A stretch of DNA of 64,000 nt from JBBECE01 sp964574935 (GTDB lineage Bacteria; Pseudomonadota; Alphaproteobacteria; Rhizobiales; Devosiaceae), in NCBI GenBank assembly GCA_964574935.1, contig CAZNOZ010000007.1:14560-78559 (forward strand), read 5' to 3'. The notes under the pieces were generated by a model. It saw only the letters and a list, made by a program, of their open reading frames with translations, was not told the origin of the DNA and searched no databases. The position numbers and the translations under genes were made by a program. Numbering within the stretch: position 1 is the first letter of the stretch; each line of letters begins with the position of its first letter. Below are positions 9,083 to 18,233 of this stretch, piece after piece.

Positions 9083-10707
9083 TCACGACGGTATCCACGA
9101 CGCCCTTCGACGACCAGAACCCCGGCACCAACGGGCTCAGGAAGCGGGTGGCGGTGTTTCGCCAGCCCCGCTATCTGGAGAACTACATCCAGTCGATCTT
9201 CGATTGCCTGGAAGGGGTGCGCGGACAGACGCTGATTTTGGGCGGCGACGGGCGCTTCTTCAACGACGAGGCGATCCAGACCGTTATCGCGATGGCGGCC
9301 GGCAACGGGTTTGCCCGGGTGATCGTCGGCCAGGACGGGCTGATGTCGACCCCGGCGGCGAGCCACGCCATCCGCGACCTGGGCGCTTTCGGCGGCCTGA
9401 TCCTGAGCGCCAGCCACAATCCGGGCGGCCCGGAGGGGGATTTCGGGGTCAAGTTCAACATCGCCAATGGCGGCCCGGCGCCGGAGCGGATGACCGAGGC
9501 GATTTTCGCGCGCTCGAAGATCATCGACAGCTACAAGGTCGTCGAGACCGAACCGGTCGAGCTCGGCCGGCCCGGCGCAAGCAGCGTCGGCGACATGGCG
9601 GTCGACGTCATCGATCCGGTCGCCGGCTACGAGGCGCTGATGGCGACGCTCGTCGATTTCGACGCCATCCGGTCCCTGTTCGCCTCCGGGTTCACCATGC
9701 GCTACGACGCCATGCACGCGGTGACCGGACCCTATGCCAGGCGCATTCTCGAACAGTCGCTGGGGGCGCCCGAAGGCAGCGTCGTCAACGCCCGGCCGCT
9801 GCCGGATTTCGGCGGCGGGCACCCGGACCCCAATCCGGTCTATGCGAAGGACCTGATCGAGCTGGCGATGTCCGACCACTCGCCGGACTTCCTCGCTGCC
9901 TCGGACGGGGACGGGGACCGCAACATGATCGTGGGGCGGGGGATTTTCGTGACCCCTTCCGATTCGCTGGCGATCATCGCGGCCAGCGCGCATCTGGCGC
10001 CCGGCTATCGGGACGGGATCGCCGGGATCGCCCGCTCGATGCCGACCAGCGCCGCCGCCGACCGGGTCGCCGACAAGCTCCGGGTGGAGCTCTACGAGGT
10101 GCCCACGGGCTGGAAGTACTTCTGCAACCTCCTGGATGCGGGGCGGGTGACGATCTGCGGCGAGGAAAGCGCCGGCACCGGCTCCGACCACGTGCGCGAG
10201 AAAGACGGGCTGTGGGCGGTGCTGATGTGGCTCAACATCCTGGCGGCGCGCCGGCTGTCGGTGGCCGAGATCGTCACCGACCACTGGCGGACCTTCGGGC
10301 GCAACTACTATTCGCGGCATGACTACGAAGAAGTCGAGGCCGAGGCGGCGAAGGCGCTGGTGGGGTCGCTCACCGAGCGGCTCCCGGCGCTCACCGGCAC
10401 GCGGCTGCGCGGACGCGCCGTGGCGCTGGCCGACGAATTCGCCTATCGGGACCCGGTCGACGGCTCGGTCAGCCCGCATCAGGGGATCCGCCTGATCTTC
10501 GAGGACGGGGCGCGGATCATCTTTCGCCTGTCCGGCACCGGCACGGTCGGGGCGACGGTCAGGGTCTATTTCGACCGCTTCGAGCCCCCCGACGGGGCGC
10601 TCGATCTCGACGTGCAATCGGCCCTGACCGAGCTGATCGAAATTGCCGGCGAAGTGGCCGCGATCGAAGAGATGCTGGGCCGCGACGCGCCGAGCGTCGT
10701 CACCTGA
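9079..10707 (+). CDS. pgm: Phosphoglucomutase (alpha-D-glucose phosphate-specific)
   Basis: A 542-residue alpha-phosphohexomutase that interconverts glucose-6-phosphate and glucose-1-phosphate, linking glycolysis with the glycogen operon. Four active-site loops are visible in order: the phosphoserine loop LSASHNPGG, the metal loop DGDGDRNM, the sugar loop GEESAGTGSDHVREKDG and the phosphate loop RLSGTGT. ATG 9079 overlaps the glgA stop by the ATGA tetranucleotide. The length fits the eukaryote-like Pgm type found in rhizobial glycogen operons. glgX follows 4 nt after the stop. Confidence 0.95.
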   Translation: MITTVSTTPFDDQNPGTNGLRKRVAVFRQPRYLENYIQSIFDCLEGVRGQTLILGGDGRFFNDEAIQTVIAMAAGNGFARVIVGQDGLMSTPAASHAIRDLGAFGGLILSASHNPGGPEGDFGVKFNIANGGPAPERMTEAIFARSKIIDSYKVVETEPVELGRPGASSVGDMAVDVIDPVAGYEALMATLVDFDAIRSLFASGFTMRYDAMHAVTGPYARRILEQSLGAPEGSVVNARPLPDFGGGHPDPNPVYAKDLIELAMSDHSPDFLAASDGDGDRNMIVGRGIFVTPSDSLAIIAASAHLAPGYRDGIAGIARSMPTSAAADRVADKLRVELYEVPTGWKYFCNLLDAGRVTICGEESAGTGSDHVREKDGLWAVLMWLNILAARRLSVAEIVTDHWRTFGRNYYSRHDYEEVEAEAAKALVGSLTERLPALTGTRLRGRAVALADEFAYRDPVDGSVSPHQGIRLIFEDGARIIFRLSGTGTVGATVRVYFDRFEPPDGALDLDVQSALTELIEIAGEVAAIEEMLGRDAPSVVT

Positions 10708-10711
10708 TTGC

Positions 10712-12724
10712 ATGGCCAACCCCGAGCTCGTTCGCGACGCCGGCAGGCCACAGCCGTTGGGGGCCGATGTCGTCGCCGACGGAGTGAATTTCGCGGTCCG
10801 GTCGGCGACCGCGACGCAGATCTGGGTGTCGCTGTTCGACGAGCGCGATGCCGAGATCGCCATGCTGCCGCTCGAGGAAACGGAAGCCGGCGTGCATTGC
10901 GGACTGGTCGCCGGCATCGGGGCGGGGGCGCGATACGGCTTGCGCGCCGAAGGACGCTACGCCCCCGCCGAGGGCTTCTGGTTCGATCCGGCCAAGCTGC
11001 TCGTGGACCCTTATGCCAGGCAGCTCGACCGGCATTTCGTGCCCGATCCGCGCCAGTTCATGCGGCGGGAGGGGGCCGGGGACAGTGCGCCGGCGGTGCC
11101 CAAGGCGTTTGTCGTCGGCCCAACACCCCAAGTGCCGCGGCGGCGGGCCCGGGGGCCTCAATTCATCTACGAGCTTTCGGTGCGCGGCCACACGATGCTG
11201 CACCCCGACGTGCAGGACCGGCTGCGCGGCACTGTGGCGGCGCTCGGCGAACCGGCGGTGGTCGAGCATCTGGTGCGGCTCGGCGTCGATACCGTCGAGC
11301 TGATGCCGGTCGCCGCCTGGATCGACGAGCCGCATCTGCGGGGGCTGGGGCTGACCAATTTCTGGGGCTACAACCCGGTGACCTTCATGGCCCCCGACCC
11401 GCGCCTGATGCATGGCGGGGTGGCCGATCTGGCGGCGCTGACCGATATCTTCGCGGCGGCGGGCATCTCGGTCATCCTCGATGTCGTGCTCAATCACACC
11501 GGCGAGGGCGACCGGCACGGGGCGACGCTCAGCCTGAGGGGGCTCGACAATCTCACCTACTACCGGCACCACGAGACCGAACGCGGACTGGAGCTCGTCG
11601 ACGACAGCGGCTGCGGCAACACGGTGGCCTGCGACCGGCCGGCAGTTGTCGAGCTGGCCCTCGCCTCGCTCAGGCACTGGGTGGTGGCGGCCGGGGTCGC
11701 CGGGTTCCGGTTCGACCTGGCGACGATCCTGGGACGCACCGAGACAGGGTTCGACCGCCAAGCGCCGCTGTTGGCGGCAATCCGGGCCGATCCGGTGCTT
11801 GGCGATTGCATTTTGGTCGCCGAGCCATGGGACGTGGGGCCGGACGGCTACCGGCTGGGCGCGTTCGGGCCGCCCTTCGGGGAATGGAACGACGCCTTTC
11901 GGGACGACGTCAGGCGCTACTGGCGGGGCGACGAGGGGCTGACCGGGGAGTTCGCGACGCGCCTGGCGGGCTCGGCGGACGTCTTCGGGGCAACCGGCGA
12001 GGAGACCCGGTCGGTCAACTTCATCGCCGCCCATGACGGGTTCACGCTCGCCGATCTCGTCGCCTTTTCGGGCAAGGACAATTTCGCCAACCGCGAGGGC
12101 AACCGCGACGGGCACGACCACAACTACTCGTGGAACAACGGGGCCGAGGGCGAGACCTCCGACCCCGAGATCCTCGCCCGGCGCACCGCCGACCTGAAGG
12201 CCCTGATCGCGATCGTCTTCCTGGCGCGCGGCACCGCGATGCTGAAGGCCGGGGACGAGCTGGGCAAGTCGCAGTCGGGCAACAACAACGCCTACGCCCA
12301 GGACAATCCGATTTCCTGGATCGACTGGCAGCTCGCCGACGCGGAGCTGATTGCGTTCTCAGCCGAAATGGCACGGCTTGGCGCTTCGCATCCGGCCCTC
12401 GCGGCGCGCCGGTTCCTCAGCGGGGCGGCCGACGCGGCCGGCCGGCGCGACTGCGTGTGGCTGAAGGCGGACGGTGACGAGATGGACGAGGCTGCCTGGC
12501 AAGCACCAGGGGCAACCGTCCTGGGAATGCTGCTCGCAGAGGGAGAGGATTTGGTGCTGGCCTGGTTCAATCGCGGCGGGGCGCCGGCGGACGTGGTCTG
12601 CCCACCGCCGGCGGCGGGCGGGGTGTGGCGCCTCGCGGCGGCGTCGACCGCGCCGCACTCAGATGTCACGGCCGCCCGGATCACCCTGGCCCGGCGCTCG
12701 GTGACGGTGCTGACGGCGCCCTAG
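10712..12724 (+). CDS. glgX: Glycogen debranching enzyme (isoamylase type)
   Basis: A 670-residue GH13 debranching enzyme that hydrolyses the alpha-1,6 stubs left by glycogen phosphorylase. The four GH13 regions are readable: DVVLNHTGEG, GFRFDLATILGR with nucleophile Asp near 335, VAEPWDVG with acid/base Glu near 371, and FIAAHDGFTL with Asp near 442. An N-terminal CBM48-like domain precedes the barrel. ATG 10712 lies 4 nt after pgm. It is the last gene of the operon, and a 372-bp non-coding stretch follows. Confidence 0.94.
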   Translation: MANPELVRDAGRPQPLGADVVADGVNFAVRSATATQIWVSLFDERDAEIAMLPLEETEAGVHCGLVAGIGAGARYGLRAEGRYAPAEGFWFDPAKLLVDPYARQLDRHFVPDPRQFMRREGAGDSAPAVPKAFVVGPTPQVPRRRARGPQFIYELSVRGHTMLHPDVQDRLRGTVAALGEPAVVEHLVRLGVDTVELMPVAAWIDEPHLRGLGLTNFWGYNPVTFMAPDPRLMHGGVADLAALTDIFAAAGISVILDVVLNHTGEGDRHGATLSLRGLDNLTYYRHHETERGLELVDDSGCGNTVACDRPAVVELALASLRHWVVAAGVAGFRFDLATILGRTETGFDRQAPLLAAIRADPVLGDCILVAEPWDVGPDGYRLGAFGPPFGEWNDAFRDDVRRYWRGDEGLTGEFATRLAGSADVFGATGEETRSVNFIAAHDGFTLADLVAFSGKDNFANREGNRDGHDHNYSWNNGAEGETSDPEILARRTADLKALIAIVFLARGTAMLKAGDELGKSQSGNNNAYAQDNPISWIDWQLADAELIAFSAEMARLGASHPALAARRFLSGAADAAGRRDCVWLKADGDEMDEAAWQAPGATVLGMLLAEGEDLVLAWFNRGGAPADVVCPPPAAGGVWRLAAASTAPHSDVTAARITLARRSVTVLTAP

Positions 12725-13096
12725 CGGACCTGTTTCCGCAAGGGCCCTTGGGGAATCCGCGCATGCCGCAGGTCGGCACCCCCCCGGCTGGCCACGCAGT
12801 TGGCCCCAACGGCCCCGAAAGCTCTCCTGAGTGCGGGGCGGTAAACGGCACGCTCCGGTGCTGGGGTAAGAAAGAATTCATACACTAAGTTCTTTTGAGA
12901 GTACGTATTCCCCCTAGTATTCCTGATGTTATATTGGGTATGAGGTGATATTCCTAGTATCCTACCTGCTCAGGTACAATTTTAAGTTTCCCCTATACCC
13001 GAATTTGTGGTTTGGCTGCGACAATCTGACGCGATGTAGAGTTTTTCGGGCTTGGCACGTCGTGCGGGCTGCATGCGGGCGAGCGAGGAGGCAACG
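12725..13096. promoter_or_regulatory. Gene-free AT-rich region, putative promoter/operator island
   Basis: No gene was found in these 372 bp. Bases from about 12870 to 13010 are conspicuously AT-rich in an otherwise GC-rich window. They contain the octamer CCTAGTAT twice (12913-12920 and 12953-12960), exactly 40 bp apart and each with a similar flank, and a GGGTAT/ATACCC inverted pair (about 12935 and 12994). This looks like the control region of the exported-protein gene starting at 13097. No consensus sigma-70 promoter was assigned with confidence. Confidence 0.45.
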
Positions 13097-13768
13097 ATGT
13101 TGAAAGCAACGATGGGGCTGGCGGGCTCCGTCCTGGCGATGGCGATATTGGCGATGCCGGCGTCGGCGGGCCTGCTCGGCGATGTCGGCGATACGGTCAA
13201 CGACACGGTCAACGATGTCGGCGACACGGTCAACGACACCGTCAATGACGTGGTCGATGAGGTCGACAACACGGTAAACGAGGTGAGCAACACTGTCGAC
13301 GATACCGTCGGCGGCGTCACCGACACGGTGGATGGATTGACCGGGGACGTTCCCGATACGGGCGGGCTGTTTCCGCTGCCCGATGGTGGCGATCCCGGCG
13401 ATCTGCCGTTCCTGGTCGGCAACGGCGGCGGCGGTGCGGCGGGCCTGCCCGCGGGCATGATCGCGCAGTTGCAGCAGCTCATCGAGATCATCCGGGCGCG
13501 CGAATGGGTCGATTATGACGCCTACGGGCTCGGACGCCGTCCGCGGGTCGGCGCCGTCGATTTGCGGCAGTGGGTGCCGCAATCGTCCTGGGGCGATCTC
13601 AACCAGGTGCTGATCGAATTCTCGGCCGACATCATGGCGCTGCAGCGCTCGATTCAGTCGGGCCTGGTGCTGCCGCGTTGGACCGGTTTCCGTCGGCTGC
13701 CGATCACGCATGTGGTGGCCGTGGATATCGTGCAGGAGGAGGGCACGGTCATCCTCTACCATTCCTGA
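13097..13768 (+). CDS. Exported protein with 11-residue TVNDxV repeats (paralogue A)
   Basis: A 223-residue protein of unknown function. Residues 1-24 form a clear Sec signal peptide with an A-S-A cleavage site. About residues 25-85 are a low-complexity region built on DTVNDTVNDVG, an 11-residue period with Val every 3-4 positions that could form an extended coiled coil. A Gly/Pro linker follows, then a conserved C-terminal domain (about 120-223) with a matching version in the next gene. ATG 13097 follows GAGGAGG with 5 nt spacing. It probably acts in the periplasm or at the surface. No enzyme motif was seen. Confidence 0.8.
   Translation: MLKATMGLAGSVLAMAILAMPASAGLLGDVGDTVNDTVNDVGDTVNDTVNDVVDEVDNTVNEVSNTVDDTVGGVTDTVDGLTGDVPDTGGLFPLPDGGDPGDLPFLVGNGGGGAAGLPAGMIAQLQQLIEIIRAREWVDYDAYGLGRRPRVGAVDLRQWVPQSSWGDLNQVLIEFSADIMALQRSIQSGLVLPRWTGFRRLPITHVVAVDIVQEEGTVILYHS
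13175..13330 (+). repeat. In-frame 33-bp-period repeats encoding DTVNDTVNDVG-like units
   Basis: Successive GACACGGTCAAC-type units recur with roughly 12- and 33-bp periodicity, first nearly identical and then degenerating toward the 3' end. They keep frame and encode the Val/Asp-rich repeats of paralogue A. The pattern suggests expansion by slippage, and length may vary between strains. Confidence 0.7.
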
Positions 13769-13844
13769 CATCGCCGTTCGCGGCGGTCCTGGAGTAGCGC
13801 CACAGAAGAGCCGGAGGCGAGGCCGGCGGATTGAGAGAGGCAAC

Positions 13845-14471
13845 ATGACGTACTTGGCAAGACTGATCCTGTCGGTGGCGTTCTGTTCCTTCCTGGCCGC
13901 GACCTCGGCCAATGGACAGAACCTGCTTGGCGGGCTGACGGGCAATTCCGGGCCGGTCAGCGTGGACCGTTCGGATGGCAACACCGACGTCAGCGTCGGT
14001 GGCGGCGATTCACTGCTCGATTTCGGCTACGGAACCGGCGGCGAAAGCGGCTCGGTCATGATTGGCGACGGCATGCCCGATTTGGGCGGGCTCGGAATTC
14101 CGGCGCTCGCCAGCCTGGGCGGCACCGAAACGGGCAGCGGCGTTGACGTGACTATCGGCTCCACCGGCGGCGGAACCACCGGCGGCGGGCTCGATCCGCT
14201 GCTGGCGCTGGCCCGGCTGATCTCGGGCGGCGCGTGCCAGATTGCCGCTCCGGCCGGCGACGTTGTCGTCGTCCGTCTCGAGGAGGTGATTGGAGCCGGG
14301 CGTATGGGCGATCTCAGCTCGCTGCTGATCGAGCACGCCGGCGACATCGCGGCGTGCCAGGCGGCACTGGCGCGTTCGGCGTCGCTGCTGGGGCTGTCGT
14401 CCGGCGATCTGCGCCGGGTGGTGGCCGTCGAGGCGGTGGCCGGGAACCGGTTGGTGGTCTACGTCGTCTGA
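13845..14471 (+). CDS. Exported Gly-rich protein (paralogue B)
   Basis: A 208-residue protein with a signal peptide (residues 1-24, cleavage after SANG or nearby), a Gly/Ser/Asp-rich middle (about 25-115, including SVGGGDSLLDFGYGTGG), and a C-terminal domain. That domain contains GDLSSLLIEHAGDIAACQ and ends in VVAVEAVAGNRLVVYVV. It aligns with GDLNQVLIEFSADIMALQ and VVAVDIVQEEGTVILYHS of the upstream gene, so the two are diverged paralogues probably made together. Two Cys in the C-terminal half could form a disulphide. ATG 13845 follows GAGAGG. The function is unknown. Confidence 0.8.
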   Translation: MTYLARLILSVAFCSFLAATSANGQNLLGGLTGNSGPVSVDRSDGNTDVSVGGGDSLLDFGYGTGGESGSVMIGDGMPDLGGLGIPALASLGGTETGSGVDVTIGSTGGGTTGGGLDPLLALARLISGGACQIAAPAGDVVVVRLEEVIGAGRMGDLSSLLIEHAGDIAACQAALARSASLLGLSSGDLRRVVAVEAVAGNRLVVYVV

Positions 14472-14513
14472 AGACCAAAGACGGGCGGCGCGGCGGGGTT
14501 TGCGTCGCGCCGT

Positions 14514-15629
14514 TCACATGATCACCAGATCCGGATGCGTGAAGTCGTAGCCGAGCGCCTGGGCCACCGGCGCGCAGGTGATCTGGCCGGCGGCGACGTT
14601 GAGCCCGGCCTTGAGACGGGTGTCCTCGTAGAGCGCCCGCCGCCAGCCCTTCTCCGCGATGGCGAGCGCGAAGGGCAGGGTGACGTTATTGAGCGCGTAG
14701 GTCGAGGTGCGGGCGACCGCGGCGGGCATGTTGGCGACGCAATAGTGCACGATCCCGTCGAGCACGAAGGTCGGGGCGTCGTGGGTGGTCGGCTTCGAGG
14801 TCTCAAAGCAGCCGCCCTGATCGATGGCGACGTCGACCAGCACGGCGCCGCGATGCATTGTCGAAAGCATGTCGCGGGTGACCAGCTTCGGGGCGGCGGC
14901 GCCGGGCACCAGCACCGCCCCGATCACCAGATCGGCGCCGGCGACCTGCTCGGCGAGCGCGGCCTTGGATGAATAGAGCGTCTTCACGCCGGCCGCCAAC
15001 CGGTGCTCGAGCCGCTCGAGCACCTCGGGGTTGCGGTCGAGGATGGTGACGTCGGCGTCCACGCCGACGGCCATCTGGGCGGCGTTGAAGCCGACAACCC
15101 CACCGCCGATGATCGCGACCTTCCCCGGCAGCACGCCGGGCACCCCGCCGAGCAGCACGCCGCGCCCGCCATGGGCCTTCTCCAGCGCGGTGGCGCCGGC
15201 CTGCACCGCCAGGCGCCCGGCGACCTGGCTCATGGGCCTGAGCAGCGGCAGGTGTCCATTGGCGTCGGTCACCGTCTCATAGGCGATGCAGATGGCGCCG
15301 GATTTGACGAGGTCGGCGGTCTGTTCGGGGTCGGGGGCCAGATGCAGATAGGTGAAGAGGATCTGGTCTTCGCGGAGCAGGGCGCGCTCGCCGGCCTGCG
15401 GCTCCTTGACCTTGACCACCAGCTCGGCGGCCTCGAACACCGAAGCGGGGTCGGCGGCGATCCGGGCCCCGGCCGCCTCGTACTGCGCGTCAGTGGCGCC
15501 GATCCCCTCGCCGGCGCCGGTCTCGACGATCACCCGATGGCCGGCATGGGCCAACTCGGCGGCGCCTTCCGGGGTCAGTCCAACCCGGAATTCGCCAGCC
15601 TTGACTTCCCTGGGGACCCCGACCCGCAT
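14514..15629 (-). CDS. ald: Alanine dehydrogenase
   Basis: A 371-residue NAD-dependent L-alanine dehydrogenase (alanine to pyruvate plus ammonia). Family residues fall at their classic positions: Arg15, Lys75 (VKVKEPQ) and His96 (TYLHLA). They are followed by the NAD-binding GGGVVGFNAAQMA and VDVAIDQGG with the catalytic Asp. ATG 15629 (MRVGVPREVK) is the conserved family start. The frame extends 12 codons further upstream without similarity. It is transcribed convergently toward the exported paralogue pair, with only about 40 bp between the stops. Confidence 0.96.
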   Translation of the reverse strand: MRVGVPREVKAGEFRVGLTPEGAAELAHAGHRVIVETGAGEGIGATDAQYEAAGARIAADPASVFEAAELVVKVKEPQAGERALLREDQILFTYLHLAPDPEQTADLVKSGAICIAYETVTDANGHLPLLRPMSQVAGRLAVQAGATALEKAHGGRGVLLGGVPGVLPGKVAIIGGGVVGFNAAQMAVGVDADVTILDRNPEVLERLEHRLAAGVKTLYSSKAALAEQVAGADLVIGAVLVPGAAAPKLVTRDMLSTMHRGAVLVDVAIDQGGCFETSKPTTHDAPTFVLDGIVHYCVANMPAAVARTSTYALNNVTLPFALAIAEKGWRRALYEDTRLKAGLNVAAGQITCAPVAQALGYDFTHPDLVIM

Positions 15630-15759
15630 CGCCGCCTCGCGTTCAACGCACCCTGTCTCAAGCACCGGCGGGCCCGCCGGTCAAGCGGGCGTCGGCAAGC
15701 GCCTATGGCGATGGCGCAATCGGGGCTAGGATACAAGCGCCCTGGGGAGGGGCGACGGC

Positions 15760-17550
15760 GTGGCTGACCAATCCACCGCGCAAACCGGACCCGAAACCGC
15801 GGCCGAGCCGGCCCGGCAGGCCGAGCGGCGCAGCTGGGGGTTCTTCTCCAACGGCGCAACGGCCATCATGATCTTCGTGCTGGGGGTGCTGACCGGATTT
15901 CCGGCGGCGACGCTCGGGGTCGGCTTCTTCATCGACAACGCGGTGCCGGTGTTCGGCGGCATGGTGGCGGTGCTGCTGATCGCGCTGACGATGATGGGGC
16001 TCGTCATCGCCTTTCGCCGGCGCATCTGGCAGGCCCTCTTCCGTCGCGGCGAGATCGAGGCCGAGCGTATCGCCGGGCCGCTGGCGTCCCTGGTGCGCTT
16101 CGCCGCCGAGCGGAAAGTCGACGAGGCGACGCTGGCGGCGCGCGAGGTGGCGGAGCTGGCGATCGCCCGAATTTCCTGGGTCCTGACCCGGCGCTGGATG
16201 ATCACCACGCTCACCGCGCTGGTGGCGGCGGTGGCGGCGCTGGCGGCGGCGGCGCTGCTGTTCCAGCAGAACCAGCTGCTGCGGGCGCAGGCGGACCTGC
16301 TCGCTGAACAGAACAACCGCATCTCCGAACAGACAATACTGCTCGACACGCAAATCCAGCTCGGCGAGGCGCAGCGCTCGACCTCCATCGTGCCGGAGAT
16401 CCTCGCCATCGGCGCCGCGATCGGCGAGGAGACATCGGCGCTTGCCGACGACGGCCGGCCGGCATCGATCTTTTTTGCCGGCGAGCTTTCGCTGGGCCTG
16501 CGGGCGCGGATCGTCGCCGCCACCAACGCCGCCCGGCCCTACCGGCATCTTGTGTCTGGACGTTCGGGGCTCAGCGAGATCGAGATCGTGGCCGCGGCGG
16601 TCAAGCGCCGTACCGACCTGCCCGGAACCATCGCCAGCTACGAGCGGTGGCAGCAATCCCAGCCCCTGGCGCGGCCGCTCGAGGAGCTGGTCCAGCCTTC
16701 CGACCAGCTCACCGACCGCGAGACAAGTCCCGAGCGCGGGCAGCTCATCTCGCTCCTGTACAATTCGCGGGTGCTCGACACCGAGGCGCTGTCGTTCGCC
16801 GGCGCCGACTTCTCGTTTGCCGAGCTGCACCAGCCGGAACTCGGGCCGATAAGCTTCCGGCATGGCCGTCTGCGGTTCGCCGATTTCTCGGAAATCGCGC
16901 TGCAAGAGGTGGATTTCGGCGCCGCCTGGCTCGAGCACGCGCGCTTCCACAATGCGAAGGTGATCGACGTGAGATTTTCGTCGTTGGGCTCCGATGAGAT
17001 CGCGCCGCCCTATGCGCGCGACCCGGCGCTGCCGGTCTGGCACACACGGATGAGCGGCGCCGATTTCACCGGCGCCTTCATCGACGGATCGCGCTTCGTG
17101 GCGGTCGAGGCGCTGGCCGCCAACTTCGACGGCGCCTTCGTCGGGGAGTGCGACTTCACCAACGCCTCTCTGTCCGCGTCGACCTTCCGCGAAGCGATCC
17201 TGTTCAAGAGCAGCTTCGAGGGGGCGTCGCTGGCGAGCGTCGATTTCGACAGGGCCATCGTCTTCGACGAGGACTTCCTCGAACAGCTGGCGACGGCGGC
17301 CGGGGGCACGTTCCTGGCCGAACGCTACCGGCTGGACCCCATGACCCTAGAAGAGATCGCGGACCATCCCCATGGGCTGAACGCGCCGCAGGAGCTCCGG
17401 GACGGGCTGACGAACGGCACGATCACGCCGTGGCGGGTGGTGCGAACCGGCGAATTCGAGACCGTCCCCGACAGCGCCGACTCCTCCTTCCTCGGGGCGC
17501 CCGATCCGGTCCTGCCGGAAGGCTCGGTGGCGGTCGAAAGGGGACAGTGA
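15760..17550 (+). CDS. Membrane-anchored pentapeptide-repeat protein
   Basis: A 596-residue protein. Two hydrophobic segments near residues 35-85 and one at about 148-168 (ALVAAVAALAAAALLF) anchor it in the inner membrane. A heptad-like stretch (QNQLLRAQADLLAEQNNRI) suggests a short coiled coil. The C-terminal half has degenerate pentapeptide repeats of the A(D/N)FxxA type (GADFSFAEL, GADFTGAFIDGSRF, FDGAFVGECDF, ASLASVDF), which fold as right-handed beta-helices used for protein contacts. GTG 15760 has GGGAGG 9 nt upstream. It overlaps the next gene by one base (TGATG), so the pair is co-translated. The function is not known. Confidence 0.75.
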   Translation: MADQSTAQTGPETAAEPARQAERRSWGFFSNGATAIMIFVLGVLTGFPAATLGVGFFIDNAVPVFGGMVAVLLIALTMMGLVIAFRRRIWQALFRRGEIEAERIAGPLASLVRFAAERKVDEATLAAREVAELAIARISWVLTRRWMITTLTALVAAVAALAAAALLFQQNQLLRAQADLLAEQNNRISEQTILLDTQIQLGEAQRSTSIVPEILAIGAAIGEETSALADDGRPASIFFAGELSLGLRARIVAATNAARPYRHLVSGRSGLSEIEIVAAAVKRRTDLPGTIASYERWQQSQPLARPLEELVQPSDQLTDRETSPERGQLISLLYNSRVLDTEALSFAGADFSFAELHQPELGPISFRHGRLRFADFSEIALQEVDFGAAWLEHARFHNAKVIDVRFSSLGSDEIAPPYARDPALPVWHTRMSGADFTGAFIDGSRFVAVEALAANFDGAFVGECDFTNASLSASTFREAILFKSSFEGASLASVDFDRAIVFDEDFLEQLATAAGGTFLAERYRLDPMTLEEIADHPHGLNAPQELRDGLTNGTITPWRVVRTGEFETVPDSADSSFLGAPDPVLPEGSVAVERGQ

Positions 17551-18233
17551 TGGCCGAATTCGAGGGCTTTCCGGACGCGACTTTCGCATTCCTCACCGGC
17601 ATCGCCCGGCATAACGACAAGGCATGGTTCGAGGCGCACCGCGACCTTTACGAGGCCGGCTATGTCGCCCCGGGGCGGGCGCTGGTGGAGGCGCTGGGGC
17701 CGCGGTTGCGGAAAATCTCGCCGACGGTTGAGTTCGCGCCGAAGATCAACGGCTCGATCTCCCGCATCAATCGCGACATCCGCTTCTCGAAGGACAAGTC
17801 GCCCTACAAGACGCATCTGGATTTGTGGTTCTGGCACGGCGAAAAACGCGGCTGGGACTGCCCGGGCTTCTATTTCCGCCTGACCGCCGACCAGGTCTGG
17901 CTGGGGGCCGGCATGCACATGATGCCCAAGCAGATGCTGGCGAAATTCCGCGACGCCGTTGTCGACGAAAAAGCCGGCAAAGCGCTGGTCAAGGCGATCG
18001 ACGGGGTCGAAAAGGCCGGCTACGAGGTCGGCGAGGCGACCCGCAAGCGGGTGCCGCAGGGCTATCCGGCCGATCACAAACGGGCGCGGTTCCTTCTCTA
18101 TGAGGGGTTGCACGCGGCCACGGTGCTGCCCGCCGAGGCGGCGCGGCAGGCGGATTTCGCCGACATTTGCTTTGCCCATTTCAGGGGCTGCTGGCCGATC
18201 GGCCAATGGCTGCTGGACGAGGTCGTCGGCTAG
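17550..18233 (+). CDS. DUF2461 (TIGR02453) family protein
   Basis: A 227-residue cytoplasmic protein of the DUF2461/TIGR02453 family, recognised by WFEAHRDLYE, INRDIRFSKDKSPYKTHL and the C-terminal FADICFAHFRGCWPIGQWLL. The biochemical role of the family is unknown. ATG 17550 overlaps the stop of the pentapeptide-repeat gene. Its own TAG overlaps the convergent sdpI-like gene's stop in a shared CTAG. A diverged second copy of its last 31 or so codons lies at 19281-19376, beyond the sdpRI pair. Confidence 0.85.
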   Translation: MAEFEGFPDATFAFLTGIARHNDKAWFEAHRDLYEAGYVAPGRALVEALGPRLRKISPTVEFAPKINGSISRINRDIRFSKDKSPYKTHLDLWFWHGEKRGWDCPGFYFRLTADQVWLGAGMHMMPKQMLAKFRDAVVDEKAGKALVKAIDGVEKAGYEVGEATRKRVPQGYPADHKRARFLLYEGLHAATVLPAEAARQADFADICFAHFRGCWPIGQWLLDEVVG

